In this document: positions 1 to 7,541 of the stretch, in pieces
How the letters are laid out: every line of letters begins with the position of its first letter
Numbering within the stretch: the first letter of the stretch is position 1
Assembly: GCA_039815145.1 (NCBI GenBank)
Contig: JBCBZW010000051.1
Location: forward strand, 1-33,484
DNA: 33,484 nt
Source of the DNA: Pseudomonadota bacterium
GTDB taxonomy: Bacteria > Pseudomonadota > Gammaproteobacteria > Steroidobacterales > JBCBZW01
Direction of reading: 5' to 3'
Translations under genes and position numbers: made by a program
Notes under the pieces: model-generated
Told to the model about the DNA's origin: nothing
Seen by the model: the letters and a program-made list of their open reading frames with translations, nothing else
The model's database searches: none

Positions 1-856
1 CGTTGAGCTGCGACAAGCGTTGTTCACGCGCGATACGCTCGGTCACGTCGGTCGACATCACAAGCAGGCGGCGCTCCCCGCGCTCCGTCTCCACCGGCAC
101 CTTGTCCGTGCTGATCCAAGCGCTGGCACCATCCCGCGGCGTGTAGCGCTCCTCGATGTTCAGCCTTGCCTGCCCTGAGTCGAGGACGGCCAGATCGTCA
201 TCGTGGTACTTCTGCGCCATGGCCGGGAACAATTCGTAGGTGTCACTGCCGCGCAACTGCTCTTCGTCTTCGAAACCCATCGAGATGGCCGCCGCCCGAT
301 TGCAGCGAATAATTTTGTTCGCGTCGTCCTTCAACCAGATTCGAGCGGGCATGTGCTCCAGAATCAAGTCGAGCTCTTGGGTCCTCAGCCTGAGTTCCTC
401 CTCAGCCCGCTTCAGTTCGGTCACATCAGTGTGCGCCCCGAGCATGCGGCGCGGCTGCCCTTGCGCATCGCGCACCGCGAGACCACGACAGCGTATCCAC
501 ACCGTGTGGCCCTCGGTGTGGCGGTAACGGACGATTTGATCGTAGGGGTGCGCGGGATCTTCGAAGTGGCGCTTGGCGTTCTCCAAGGCCAGTTGGAGGT
601 CATCCGGATTGATGATGTCCTGCCACGCAGAGGACAGATGCGGCTTGTCCAGGGGATCGTAGCCTAGGGTCTCCCAGAAGCTGCGACTCATCCACTCGTG
701 TTCGGGCTGCAGCAGATCCCAATACCAGATACCGTCGAGGCAGCCGGCACTCAGGAATTCGAGCACTCCACGATCAGAGGACAGCAGGTCGTGGAATTCC
801 CGTTGGAGATAGTGGCCGCTGCTACCCGCCAGGCTGTCGTTACCGACACCACTCAT
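1..856 (-). CDS. PAS/PAC domain sensory protein, C-terminus beyond window
   Basis: Minus-strand frame open from an ATG at 856 to the window edge (about 285 codons). The start has a GAGGA-type ribosome binding site roughly 7 bases upstream. Two PAS domains are visible. The first covers about residues 35-150, contains the sequence DGIWYWDLL and ends in a PAC-like segment (VWIRCRG, then GAHTDVTELKRAEEEL). The second covers about residues 160-280, with FPAMAQKYHDDD and an ending DVTERIAREQRL that leads into the usual linker helix. No signal peptide or membrane segment is seen, so the visible part should be cytoplasmic. The output domain (histidine kinase, GGDEF or EAL) lies outside the window, so signalling type cannot be stated. 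It lies downstream of the rplM-rpsI-tRNA terminator and should have its own promoter in 857-1015, where no clear one was seen. Confidence 0.8.
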   Translation of the reverse strand, partial: MSGVGNDSLAGSSGHYLQREFHDLLSSDRGVLEFLSAGCLDGIWYWDLLQPEHEWMSRSFWETLGYDPLDKPHLSSAWQDIINPDDLQLALENAKRHFEDPAHPYDQIVRYRHTEGHTVWIRCRGLAVRDAQGQPRRMLGAHTDVTELKRAEEELRLRTQELDLILEHMPARIWLKDDANKIIRCNRAAAISMGFEDEEQLRGSDTYELFPAMAQKYHDDDLAVLDSGQARLNIEERYTPRDGASAWISTDKVPVETERGERRLLVMSTDVTERIAREQRLSQLN

Positions 857-1015
857 GCCGCATCCTCGAGTGGATAAGCGCCCCAAGCTGCTGCACGGAG
901 GCCGGGGCGCGACGGACATAGGCTAACAGGGCAGGCGCGGCGAGAGTCGTGATCCAGCACCGCTGGGGGCGGGAGCACCTGACGAAGAGGTTCGCCGCCT
1001 CCTCAGGGCACAAAT

Positions 1016-1044
1016 GAAAACGCCCCCGACGAGCGGGGGCGTTT
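1016..1044 (-). terminator. intrinsic terminator after tRNA-Gln
   Basis: A perfect 11-bp stem (1018-1028 pairing with 1034-1044) with a 5-base loop. On the minus strand the stem ends in GCGTTTT, giving a short U tract. It lies 5 bases beyond the encoded CCA end of the tRNA and should end the rplM-rpsI-tRNA transcript. Confidence 0.85.
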
Positions 1045-1049
1045 GGTGT

Positions 1050-1123
1050 TGGCTGGGGGACTAGGATTCGAACCTAGGTTGACGGAGTCAGAGTCCGTAG
1101 TCCTACCACTAGACGATCCCCCA
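1050..1123 (-). tRNA. tRNA-Gln (anticodon CUG)
   Basis: A full cloverleaf reads on the minus strand. The 7-bp acceptor stem is TGGGGGA with TCCCCCA, followed by discriminator G and an encoded CCA (1050-1052). The anticodon stem is ACGGA/TCCGT around the loop CTCTGAC, giving anticodon CTG. The T arm carries GGTTCGAATCC. The U1-A72 pair and discriminator G73 are glutamine identity features. It starts 29 bases after the rpsI stop with no promoter seen between, so it is probably cut from the ribosomal protein transcript. Confidence 0.95.
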
Positions 1124-1152
1124 GTAGGCGGTACCGAGGCGCCGAAACGGGA

Positions 1153-1548
1153 TCAGCGCTTCGAGAACTGGGTGGCGCGACGAGCCTTGCGCAGACCGAC
1201 CTTCTTGCGCTCTACCTCACGGGCGTCGCGGGTCACGTAACCGGCCTTGCGCAGGGGCGAGCGCAGCTGCTCGTCGTACTGCATGAGGGCACGGGTGAGA
1301 CCGTGGCGAATGGCGCCGGCCTGGCCCGTGGTGCCGCCGCCCGTCACCGTGACGGTGACATCGAAGCGACCGACCAGCTCGGTGAGCTCCAGCGGCTGCA
1401 TGACGATCATGCGCGCGGTCTCACGGCCGAAGAAACGGTCCAGGGGGACGCGGTTAACCGTGAACTCTCCGGTGCCGGGGCGCACGAAGACGCGGGCGGT
1501 GGAGGTTTTGCGGCGGCCAGTGCCGTAATAATTGCTCTGCATGTTCAT
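1153..1548 (-). CDS. rpsI: 30S ribosomal protein S9
   Basis: 131 residues, close to the 130 of the E. coli protein. It contains the S9 signatures YYGTGRRK at the N-terminus, [10 protein letters not shown] in the middle, [18 protein letters not shown], and the C-terminal tail ending QFSKR that reaches the ribosomal P site. The tail before QFSKR reads RRAT rather than the run of arginines in E. coli. Two in-frame ATG codons (1548 and 1542) are possible starts; the first has GAGAG about 11 bases upstream. It follows rplM by 23 bases in the conserved L13-S9 operon. Confidence 0.97.
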   Translation of the reverse strand: MNMQSNYYGTGRRKTSTARVFVRPGTGEFTVNRVPLDRFFGRETARMIVMQPLELTELVGRFDVTVTVTGGGTTGQAGAIRHGLTRALMQYDEQLRSPLRKAGYVTRDAREVERKKVGLRKARRATQFSKR

Positions 1549-1571
1549 TTGCTAATAGCTCTCGCCGTCGC

Positions 1572-2003
1572 TCAGATGTCCAGCGGCTGGGGCTGCTGGG
1601 CTTCGTGCTTGTGTTCGCTGCCGGCGAATACCTTCAGCTTGCGATACATCTGCCGGCCCAGGGGACCCTTCGGCAGCATGCCCTTCACCGCGATCTCGAG
1701 CACGCGCTCGGGCGCACGCTCGATCATCTGGTTGAAGTTGCGCGTCTTCAGGCCACCGATGTACCCCGTGTGGTGGTGATACATCTTGTCGCTGGACTTG
1801 TTGCCGGTGACGCGGATCTTCTCCGCGTTGACCACCACGATGTAGTCGCCCGTGTCCACGTGAGGCGTGTAGATGGGCTTGTGCTTGCCGCGCAATCGGC
1901 TGGCGATCTCGGTGGCGAGACGGCCGAGCGTCTTGTCGGTGGCGTCGACCAGGAACCAGTCGCGTCGCACCTCAGCGGGCTTGGCGGAAACCGTCATTTT
2001 CAT
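1572..2003 (-). CDS. rplM: 50S ribosomal protein L13
   Basis: 143 residues from the ATG at 2003, matching the 142-residue E. coli protein almost end to end. Landmarks are [68 protein letters not shown] and the terminal QQPQPLDI. The frame stays open upstream to a TTG at 2048, but that codon lies inside the -10 box and would add residues foreign to L13. An adjacent ATG at 2006 and one at 1997 are alternative starts. No strong Shine-Dalgarno is visible; in E. coli this mRNA leader is a target of L13 autoregulation, which could apply here but is not shown by the sequence. Confidence 0.97.
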   Translation of the reverse strand: MKMTVSAKPAEVRRDWFLVDATDKTLGRLATEIASRLRGKHKPIYTPHVDTGDYIVVVNAEKIRVTGNKSSDKMYHHHTGYIGGLKTRNFNQMIERAPERVLEIAVKGMLPKGPLGRQMYRKLKVFAGSEHKHEAQQPQPLDI

Positions 2004-2047
2004 CATCTGCGGTGATACCGGGATGGCTGGATGGTAAGGAGCCGGCA

Positions 2048-2076
2048 AGTATAGGGCCGGGTTGGGCCTCTGACAA
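2048..2076 (-). promoter_or_regulatory. sigma70-type promoter of rplM-rpsI-tRNA-Gln
   Basis: On the minus strand TTGTCA (2071-2076) and TATACT (2048-2053) are separated by exactly 17 bases. Each hexamer matches the consensus at five of six positions. The predicted transcription start near 2041 leaves a leader of about 38 bases before the L13 ATG at 2003. This is the best promoter match in the window, as expected for a ribosomal protein operon. Confidence 0.8.
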
Positions 2077-2091
2077 GGCCAACACGACGGA

Positions 2092-2124
2092 CCTGCGGGC
2101 GGGCGATCACTCGCCCGCCGCAGG
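2092..2124 (-). terminator. terminator-like hairpin after the DUF481 gene
   Basis: A 14-bp GC-rich stem with a single bulged base and a TCAC loop (2107-2110). It lies 15 bases past the stop of the outer-membrane protein gene and just upstream of the rplM promoter. There is no U tract on either strand, so it could act as a weak terminator, an mRNA 3'-end stabiliser or an insulator. Confidence 0.5.
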
Positions 2125-2138
2125 CACCGATAGGCGAC

Positions 2139-2912
2139 TCAGAAGTCGTATTGAAGCGTGACCGCCGTGAAGGTGTCGGTCGAGGCCGAGCCCTCGGGCA
2201 CGTCGGAGTTGTTGCGCAGGGTGTAGGACAGGCCGAGCCCGACGTTCCCCACCAGCGTCGCCTTCACTTCCGTGACCGACTCGAACAGCGTGTTCTCGCT
2301 TCCACCCTCCACGGAAAACCGCTGGTTGAAGGAACCCGTTTCGCTGAAGTTCCAGGTGTAGCGCACGGCGGCGCGGGCAATGGCCTGGTTGAAGTCGGTG
2401 CCGTCGTTGCGCTTCTGCTGGGTGGCACCGCCACCGACCTCACCGGCCAGGAGGTGGGTGCCGTTATCGATGAAGGTGCGCCCGTAGCCGACCGTCTCGG
2501 TGATCTGGCGCTCGAACCCGCTGAAGAGGTCGCGATCGAAGTTGAAGCGACCGAACAGGTAGCTCTTGTCGTTGATGGCCCAGTTCGCCTGGTAGCCCGC
2601 CTGATAGCGCTCAGCGGTGGTCTCCGACTCACCCGTGTCCTGGTCGTCCGCGGTGGCCCGCAGGGCATTGGCGGTAAACTCATGACGCCACCGCCCAGCG
2701 GCGTAGACCGTGCCCAGTCCAGCCGTGAGACTGGAGGTGTCGGCGTTACCGGTGGTGGCCGCGAAACCCAGCTTCGCAGTACCTGAGAAGCCCTTTTCTT
2801 CCTCTTCTTGCGCCTGCGCGCCAAAGGAAAGTACGCCGACCAGGAGACAGGTAAGAATCGGCGCCGCGCGACGGCGCAAGATGCTGGACTGGTGCCCGCT
2901 GAAGCGTCCCAT
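2139..2912 (-). CDS. DUF481 (YdiY-type) outer-membrane beta-barrel protein
   Basis: 257 residues from the ATG at 2912, which has AGGA about 7 bases upstream. The frame is open further upstream, but those residues are not signal-peptide-like and would overlap coq7. Residues 1-34 form a signal peptide with an RRR n-region, a hydrophobic core and an AQA cleavage site. The mature part starts with a Glu-rich stretch (EEEEKGFSG), then alternating strands such as GFAATTGNADTSSLTAG and a C-terminal aromatic ending QYDF, typical of outer-membrane barrels. The pattern of a Gly/Asn-rich first strand followed by about ten strands fits the DUF481 family (YdiY, 'salt-induced outer membrane protein'). The biochemical role is unknown. 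Divergent from coq7. Confidence 0.8.
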   Translation of the reverse strand: MGRFSGHQSSILRRRAAPILTCLLVGVLSFGAQAQEEEEKGFSGTAKLGFAATTGNADTSSLTAGLGTVYAAGRWRHEFTANALRATADDQDTGESETTAERYQAGYQANWAINDKSYLFGRFNFDRDLFSGFERQITETVGYGRTFIDNGTHLLAGEVGGGATQQKRNDGTDFNQAIARAAVRYTWNFSETGSFNQRFSVEGGSENTLFESVTEVKATLVGNVGLGLSYTLRNNSDVPEGSASTDTFTAVTLQYDF

Positions 2913-3022
2913 GAGAGTTCCTCGTAGTAGTCGTGTTCGTGATGACACGGTGCGATCACAACCGTGTGGCGGCGCATCATACCAGCGAAATGCCGCCTCT
3001 GCCCGTCCGTTCCACGACCCTT

Positions 3023-3028
3023 TACAAT
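3023..3028 (+). promoter_or_regulatory. candidate -10 box directly before coq7
   Basis: TACAAT matches TATAAT at five of six positions and ends 6 bases before the coq7 ATG. A start at normal distance would fall on or next to the ATG, giving a leaderless mRNA. No good -35 hexamer is present at 16-18 bases, so this is tentative. Confidence 0.35.
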
Positions 3029-3034
3029 GCTCCG

Positions 3035-3706
3035 ATGCGCTCACATCTGACCCTGGCCGATCGCCTCCTGGTGCTCGGCGACCGTTTCCTGCGCCAGGTG
3101 GCAGGCCCGACCGCCGCCGACGCCACCACCACGCCGACCGCCTCTGGCCGCCCGGTGCCGCAGGGCGAGCCCGCCGATCCCCAGTTCGAACTGAGCGCGA
3201 GGGAACACGAACTGGCGATCCGCCTCATGCGCGTGAATCACGCGGGCGAGGTGGCTGCCCAGGCGCTCTACCAAGGTCAGGCCGCCACCGCCCGCGACCC
3301 GCAGATTCGCGCTCACATGGTAGCCGCGGGCGAGGAGGAACGGGACCATTTGGAATGGTGCGAGGTGCGACTCCAGGAACTCGGGGGCGCCACCAGTGCG
3401 CTCGCACCTTTGTGGTATCTCGGCTCGCTCGCGATCGGCGCCACCGCTGGCGCGAGCGGTGATCGTTGGAGCCTCGGCTTCGTCGCCGAGACGGAACGCC
3501 AAGTGGAGGAGCATCTCAGCGAACACCTCGCCCGCCTGCCCGCCGGCGACGCCCGCAGTCGCGCCATCCTCGAGCAGATGCAAGCCGACGAGGTGCGTCA
3601 CGGCGCCGAAGCGATGGCCGCCGGTGGCAGTGAACTGCCCGGGCCCGTGCGCGGTGTAATGCGTCAGGTCGCCAAGGTGATGACGCGCGCGGCGTACTGG
3701 ATCTGA
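3035..3706 (+). CDS. coq7: 2-polyprenyl-3-methyl-6-methoxy-1,4-benzoquinol hydroxylase (Coq7)
   Basis: 223 residues. Di-iron hydroxylase of ubiquinone synthesis that adds the C6 hydroxyl to demethoxyubiquinol, peripherally membrane-associated. The two ferritin-like iron-binding repeats are visible: [17 protein letters not shown] with EEERDHLEW, and [14 protein letters not shown] with [14 protein letters not shown]. Together these give the Glu and ExxH ligands of the family. The N-terminal [17 protein letters not shown] matches the family start and supports the ATG at 3035. An in-frame ATG at 2990 would add a basic, Pro-rich stretch without family likeness. No Shine-Dalgarno precedes 3035. It diverges from the DUF481 gene and is followed by the CRP-type regulator, a common gammaproteobacterial neighbourhood. 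Confidence 0.95.
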   Translation: MRSHLTLADRLLVLGDRFLRQVAGPTAADATTTPTASGRPVPQGEPADPQFELSAREHELAIRLMRVNHAGEVAAQALYQGQAATARDPQIRAHMVAAGEEERDHLEWCEVRLQELGGATSALAPLWYLGSLAIGATAGASGDRWSLGFVAETERQVEEHLSEHLARLPAGDARSRAILEQMQADEVRHGAEAMAAGGSELPGPVRGVMRQVAKVMTRAAYWI

Positions 3707-4080
3707 CGCCGAACACGCCACATGTCGCCAACGCTTGGCGGTCTCTCGATCAAATGAGACCCGCGTCACGACGCGGCCTACATCAATTACGTCTAATCGA
3801 CGACGCGATGACGCGCTTCCCTTGGCGCGAGGACGATCGCAGCTGCGAGGCCGTTTGGGGGAACGGCGTGCCCGGTTCACATTCGCCGGGCGTCAGGTGT
3901 GACGGAACCTTCAGTAACCGGCAGGGCTGCCGATACTAGGCAACGTAAGCCGGCCGCAAGGTCGGTAGGTGACAACGCGGCGTGCCGTGTTCCACTTCCG
4001 CAAACCAGGCAGCAGCCACCCAGGAGACGTGCCACGCGAGAGCTACCGCACGTTTTCAGCCAGCGTCCGAGAGGCCACCG
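3707..4080. other. 374-bp intergenic region between coq7 and the CRP-type gene
   Basis: No convincing gene is seen. It begins with three small GC-rich hairpins, at 3726-3740 (CGCCAA/TTGGCG), 3741-3760 (GTCTC/GAGAC) and 3761-3776 (CCGCGTC/GACGCGG), which may end coq7 transcription although none has a U tract. A stem GCCCGG/CCGGGC lies at 3870-3891. Within and after it are the half-sites TCACA (3877-3881) and TGTGA (3898-3902), arranged back to back with 21 bases between equivalent positions. A weak -10-like GATACT lies at 3932-3937. The long leader suggests that transcription of the regulator is controlled here. Confidence 0.5.
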
Positions 4081-4764
4081 ATGGAAAACCTTGCGAACCC
4101 CGCCAAGCCCCTGAGCGATATCCCAGCGATCAATCGCTTCTTGAGCTATTGCCGCATCCGCACCGTGCCGTCGAAGACGGTCGTGATTCATGCCGGCGAC
4201 GTACCCGACACCCTCTACTACATTGTCGACGGCTCCGTCGAAGTGATGATCGAAGACGAAGACGGCAACGAGATGGTGCTCGCCTATCTCAACAAGGGAC
4301 AGTTCTTCGGCGAGATGGGCTTGTTCTACGAGCAGCCCGCCCGCTCCGCTTGGGTGCGTACCCGCCGCGCCTGTGAAATCGCCGAGATGACCTACCCGTG
4401 CTTCCGCCAGATCGCCAGCGAGAGCCCGGGTTTGGTGTTCGAACTGGCCACGCAGCTCGCGAGCCGCCTGGACCGCACCAACCGCAAGCTCGGCGACCTC
4501 GCCTTCGTCGACGTGACCGGTCGCATCGCCCACGCCCTAATGGATCTGTGTGGTGAGCCCGATGCTTTGGGCCATCCTGATAACTTTGGTGTGCAGATCA
4601 AGGTGAGCCGTCAGGAGCTCGCGCGCCTGGTCGGTTGCTCGCGTGAGATGGCTGGCCGAGTGCTGAAGGTGCTCGAGGAGCAGGGCCTGATCACCGCCAG
4701 CGGCAAGACGATCGTCGTCTACAACATGCGCAATCAGCAGCCGGCCGAGCCCATCGCTCGCTGA
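4081..4764 (+). CDS. crp: CRP-family transcriptional regulator (CRP/Vfr/Clp type)
   Basis: 227 residues from the ATG at 4081 (GAGAGG 6-7 bases upstream). Residues 18-125 are a cyclic-nucleotide-binding domain with LYYIVDGSVEV, the phosphate-binding cassette FFGEMGLF (G77, E78) and R88-S89. The dimerisation helix includes T133-N134 at the places of E. coli Thr127-Ser128. Residues 145-215 are the winged helix, with DVTGRIAHAL and the recognition helix in RQELARLVGCSREMAGRVLK (177-196). R188, E189 and R193 match the three E. coli CRP residues that read TGTGA, so the same operator should be recognised. The VGCSREMAGRVLK wording resembles xanthomonad Clp, a c-di-GMP-responsive relative. Asn134 leaves the ligand (cAMP, c-di-GMP or none) uncertain. 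Confidence 0.9.
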   Translation: MENLANPAKPLSDIPAINRFLSYCRIRTVPSKTVVIHAGDVPDTLYYIVDGSVEVMIEDEDGNEMVLAYLNKGQFFGEMGLFYEQPARSAWVRTRRACEIAEMTYPCFRQIASESPGLVFELATQLASRLDRTNRKLGDLAFVDVTGRIAHALMDLCGEPDALGHPDNFGVQIKVSRQELARLVGCSREMAGRVLKVLEEQGLITASGKTIVVYNMRNQQPAEPIAR

Positions 4765-4780
4765 CCCGCGTTCGCTCGGG

Positions 4781-4804
4781 GTGCGCGACTAAAGGGTCGC
4801 GCAC
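4781..4804. terminator. hairpin between convergent crp and rpe
   Basis: A perfect 9-bp stem GTGCGCGAC/GTCGCGCAC around a 6-base loop, 16 bases past the regulator stop and 12 bases before the rpe stop on the other strand. No U tract lies on either side, so a bidirectional termination role is inferred from position only. Confidence 0.45.
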
Positions 4805-4816
4805 TCCGCGCATCTC

Positions 4817-5488
4817 TCAAGTACCACTGCCCGCCAACGCTTCGCGCATCGCGCTGATCGTTGCCGCGTAGTCGTCCGCCCCGAAGATCGCTGACCCCGC
4901 CACGAAGGCATCGGCACCTGCGGCCGCCACCTCGGCGATGTTGTTCACTTTGATACCCCCGTCCACCTGCAAGCGAATGGGGTGATCCGCCTGGGCGATG
5001 CGTGATGCCAAGGTTCGGATCTTCGGCAACGCCGAAGGCAGGAAGCTCTGCCCACCGAAACCCGGGTTCACGGACATCACCAGGATCAGGTCGATCCGAT
5101 CCATCACGTGGTCCAACCAGTCGATGGGCGTCGCCGGATTCAGCGCCACCCCCGCCTTCACACCGCTCTCGCGGATCAGGCTCAAGCTACGATCCAGATG
5201 ATCCGTCCCCTCCGGATGGATGGAAATCCAATCGGCACCCGCCTCAGCGAACTCGCCGATCAACCGATCCACCGGCCGGCACATCAGGTGCACATCCAAC
5301 GGTGCCGTTATCCCATAGCCCCGCAAGGCTCGCGCGATCTCAGGCCCAAAGGTCAGATTGGGCACGTAGTGACTGTCCATCACATCGAAGTGCACCACGT
5401 CCGCCCCAGCCCCCAACACCGCCGCCACCTCATCCCCCAACCGAGCCAGGTCAGCCGACAAGATAGAAGGCGCAATCACAAACCCCAT
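4817..5488 (-). CDS. rpe: ribulose-phosphate 3-epimerase
   Basis: 223 residues, the usual length. A TIM-barrel metal enzyme that interconverts ribulose 5-phosphate and xylulose 5-phosphate in the pentose phosphate pathway. Family signatures are [15 protein letters not shown], the metal-site strand [19 protein letters not shown] (H33, D35), LDVHLM (H67), the loop [13 protein letters not shown], and [10 protein letters not shown] carrying the second catalytic Asp. The ATG at 5488 has GGGGAG about 6 bases upstream; a TTG two codons earlier is less likely. Convergent with the regulator gene; upstream lies the large inverted repeat. Confidence 0.97.
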   Translation of the reverse strand: MGFVIAPSILSADLARLGDEVAAVLGAGADVVHFDVMDSHYVPNLTFGPEIARALRGYGITAPLDVHLMCRPVDRLIGEFAEAGADWISIHPEGTDHLDRSLSLIRESGVKAGVALNPATPIDWLDHVMDRIDLILVMSVNPGFGGQSFLPSALPKIRTLASRIAQADHPIRLQVDGGIKVNNIAEVAAAGADAFVAGSAIFGADDYAATISAMREALAGSGT

Positions 5489-5528
5489 AACCAACTCCCC
5501 ATAAGTCTTGCGAACCGCTCACCCCAAG

Positions 5529-5565
5529 GCGAGCGCAGCGAAGCCGCCAGGCGCGAGCGCAGCGA
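5529..5565. repeat. 13-bp direct repeat pair
   Basis: GCGAGCGCAGCGA occurs at 5529-5541 and again at 5553-5565, 24 bases apart start to start, in the non-coding stretch between rpe and the inverted repeat. It may be part of the same repeated element. Confidence 0.6.
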
Positions 5566-5587
5566 TGCGCCGACACCGAAATGGACG

Positions 5588-5715
5588 CCTGAGGGGGTTC
5601 AGGGGGTGCAGATCAAGGCGGGGTGGGGGGCGAGAAAGCGGAGCGTAGGCTGCCTACGTGAGCATTTCTCGCCCCCCGCCCCAACGCGGAGCTGCGCCCC
5701 CTGAACCCCCTCAGG
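5588..5715. repeat. 128-bp near-perfect inverted repeat, G-rich arm
   Basis: Arms at 5588-5650 and 5652-5715 are reverse complements. The outermost 19 bases are perfect, followed by one mismatch, 4 matched bases, a short internal loop, about 17 matched bases with one mismatch, a 6-base internal loop, and a 7-bp tip CGTAGGC/GCCTACG around a single T at 5651. The left arm carries runs of 5, 5, 4 and 6 Gs on the plus strand, enough for a G-quadruplex. The outer end of the right arm contains the djlA stop codon (5711-5713). As RNA it would fold into a hairpin of about 60 bp. There is no transposase and no U tract. It could be a small mobile palindrome (MITE- or REP-like) or an unusual terminator. 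Confidence 0.9.
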
Positions 5716-6502
5716 AGCGGGAGGAGCGGATGGTGTCGTATGCCTCGCGAATCTGCCGCGTACGCTCCTCGGCCAGCCGCACCATCTCCTCCGGCATGTC
5801 CCTTCCCACCAACTTATCCGGATGATGCTGATTCATCAGCCGCCGATAGGCCTTCTTCACGGCACTATCGCTCGCATCCCGATCCACCCCCAACAGGCGG
5901 TAGGACTGCTGCAAGCGCTCGGTCGGCGTCACCTGCATCGCCTGCGACGAGCCATGCCGGCGCACCAATGCCTCCAGGCGCGACAGCTCACTGCGCGAGA
6001 TGCCGAGGCTGCTCGCCGCCCGCGTGAGCACCGCCCATTGCTCCTCGCCGATGTCGCCATCCGCGAGCGCCACCTGAATCTGGATCTCCATAAAGGTGCG
6101 CAGCAGATCCGGGTGGTGGCGGCATTTGCCGTGAAAGCGGCGCAGGGTGGCGGGCGCATCGAAGTCCTCCTGCTTGCCCTCGTTGAAGAGGGTGATCGCC
6201 GAGCGGGTCTGCTCTTCATTGAGCTGCATGCGTTGCATGACTTCCCGCGCCACCCGTATCTCCTGCTCGGACACCCGCCCGTCAGCCTTGGCCGTGTGCC
6301 CCATCATCCAAAAGCTGGCCGTAAAGAACTCGAACTGAACCTCGCGCACATCCTGGCCGCCCGCGGCGCGACCGGCGCGCTGGCGCGAGAGACCGACGTC
6401 GAACTGGTGGCCGACGACCACACCGACGATGGCACCCAGCCAGTGCCCGGCCATGAAACCGAGCACGCCGCCAGCAAATTTTCCCCATAGCACTTGGTTC
6501 AT
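5711..6502 (-). CDS. djlA: DjlA-type membrane-anchored J-domain co-chaperone
   Basis: 263 residues. A single glycine-rich membrane segment lies at about residues 9-31 (GGVLGFMAGHWLGAIVGVVVG), the type through which E. coli DjlA dimerises. A TerB-like acidic helical domain follows (about 55-185; FFTASFWMMGHTAKADGRVSEQE, ALADGDIGEEQW). A C-terminal J domain occupies about 198-263, with the DnaK-stimulating HPD at 227-229 within NQHHPDKL. The role is to recruit DnaK at the inner membrane; in E. coli it is linked to envelope stress signalling. The ATG at 6502 has AAGG about 8 bases upstream. The gene ends within the arm of the inverted repeat, so the element may have supplied its stop codon. Divergent from purC. 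Confidence 0.93.
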   Translation of the reverse strand: MNQVLWGKFAGGVLGFMAGHWLGAIVGVVVGHQFDVGLSRQRAGRAAGGQDVREVQFEFFTASFWMMGHTAKADGRVSEQEIRVAREVMQRMQLNEEQTRSAITLFNEGKQEDFDAPATLRRFHGKCRHHPDLLRTFMEIQIQVALADGDIGEEQWAVLTRAASSLGISRSELSRLEALVRRHGSSQAMQVTPTERLQQSYRLLGVDRDASDSAVKKAYRRLMNQHHPDKLVGRDMPEEMVRLAEERTRQIREAYDTIRSSRS

Positions 6503-6529
6503 CGATAGACCTTGCTCTACGCGACCGCG

Positions 6530-6559
6530 ATTTTAGCGGCCCTGGCCGCGCGATATCAG
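6530..6559 (-). promoter_or_regulatory. possible djlA promoter
   Basis: On the minus strand TAAAAT (6530-6535, five of six matches) follows CTGATA (6554-6559, four of six) with an 18-base spacer. It lies 28 bases upstream of the djlA ATG. Moderate match only. Confidence 0.35.
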
Positions 6560-6641
6560 TAGGGACCGCCACCTACGGCGCGGATGGCATACTCTGCGCT
6601 CGCGCCTCGATGCGCCCGAACCTGGCCCAAGCGAAGAGAAC

Positions 6642-7535
6642 ATGTCAGCGAACACCCCTGCGACCTGCGTTTATGAGTCCGACATCGCCGGCCTCGAATT
6701 GATCGCCCGCGGCAAGGTTCGCGACGTCTACGCCGTGGACGAGGAGCGCCTGCTGATCGTGGTCAGTGATCGACTCTCCGCCTTCGACGTGGTGCTGCCC
6801 GACCCGATTCCCGGCAAGGGCGAGGTGCTGAACGGCATCTCCGGCTTCTGGTTCGACCGCACCGAACACATCGTGCCCAACCACCTGCTGCGCGACGGCC
6901 TGCACGATCTCCTGGCCCAACACGGAGCCGAGGCGTACGCCTCGCGCGCCATGCTCGTGCGTCGCCTGCGACCCCTGCCGATCGAGGCGGTGGTGCGCGG
7001 CTACCTCCTCGGCTCGGGCTGGGCGGACTACCAGAAGAGTGGCGAGGTGTGCGGGATCGCGCTGGCGCCGGGCATGCGCCAGGCTGAACGGCTACCGGAG
7101 CCTCTGTTCACGCCGGCCACCAAAGCCGCAGTGGGCGACCACGATGAGAACATCAGCTTCGAGCAGTGCGCGGCGCTGGTGGGCGAGGAGATCGCGACGC
7201 GGGTACGCGACGTGGCCGTGCGCCTCTACCAGCATGCGGCCGAGTACGCGGCGACCCGCGGCATCATCATCGCCGACACCAAGTTCGAGTTCGCCATGGA
7301 CGGCGACCAGCTGATCCTGATCGACGAAGCCCTCACGCCCGACTCCTCACGCTTCTGGCCGGCCGAGGAATACGCCGTGGGCAGCAGCCCGCCGAGCTTC
7401 GATAAGCAGTTCGTGCGCGACTACCTCTCGACCCTCGACTGGGATCGCACCGCGCCGGCACCGTCGCTTCCCGCCGAGGTCATCGAGGGCACCGTGGCGC
7501 GCTACCGACGCGCCCTGGAATTGCTGATCGGTTGA
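6642..7535 (+). CDS. purC: phosphoribosylaminoimidazole-succinocarboxamide synthase
   Basis: 297 residues, the longer PurC form rather than the roughly 237-residue E. coli form. It condenses CAIR and aspartate with ATP to give SAICAR in purine synthesis. Visible motifs are the ATP-binding start [11 protein letters not shown] (around residue 25), [40 protein letters not shown], and [32 protein letters not shown], which matches the second PurC signature. The ATG at 6642 has AAGAGA 3-8 bases upstream. It ends 6 bases from the convergent pmbA stop. It lies 2 kb from purE-purK but apart from them, so it is probably transcribed alone. Confidence 0.97.
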   Translation: MSANTPATCVYESDIAGLELIARGKVRDVYAVDEERLLIVVSDRLSAFDVVLPDPIPGKGEVLNGISGFWFDRTEHIVPNHLLRDGLHDLLAQHGAEAYASRAMLVRRLRPLPIEAVVRGYLLGSGWADYQKSGEVCGIALAPGMRQAERLPEPLFTPATKAAVGDHDENISFEQCAALVGEEIATRVRDVAVRLYQHAAEYAATRGIIIADTKFEFAMDGDQLILIDEALTPDSSRFWPAEEYAVGSSPPSFDKQFVRDYLSTLDWDRTAPAPSLPAEVIEGTVARYRRALELLIG

Positions 7536-7541
7536 CTCGGC

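Noticed and set aside
1050-1123. tRNA-Gln as an attachment site for an integrated element
   Set aside because: No integrase, no repeated tRNA 3' end, and core genes flank it on the ribosomal side.
3041-3880. A 279-codon minus-strand frame across coq7
   Set aside because: Antisense shadow of coq7; no domain likeness and it would collide with the well-supported coq7 gene.
3754-3939. A 61-codon ORF in the coq7-crp gap
   Set aside because: No ribosome binding site, Arg-rich shadow composition, and it overlaps the hairpins and putative operator half-sites.
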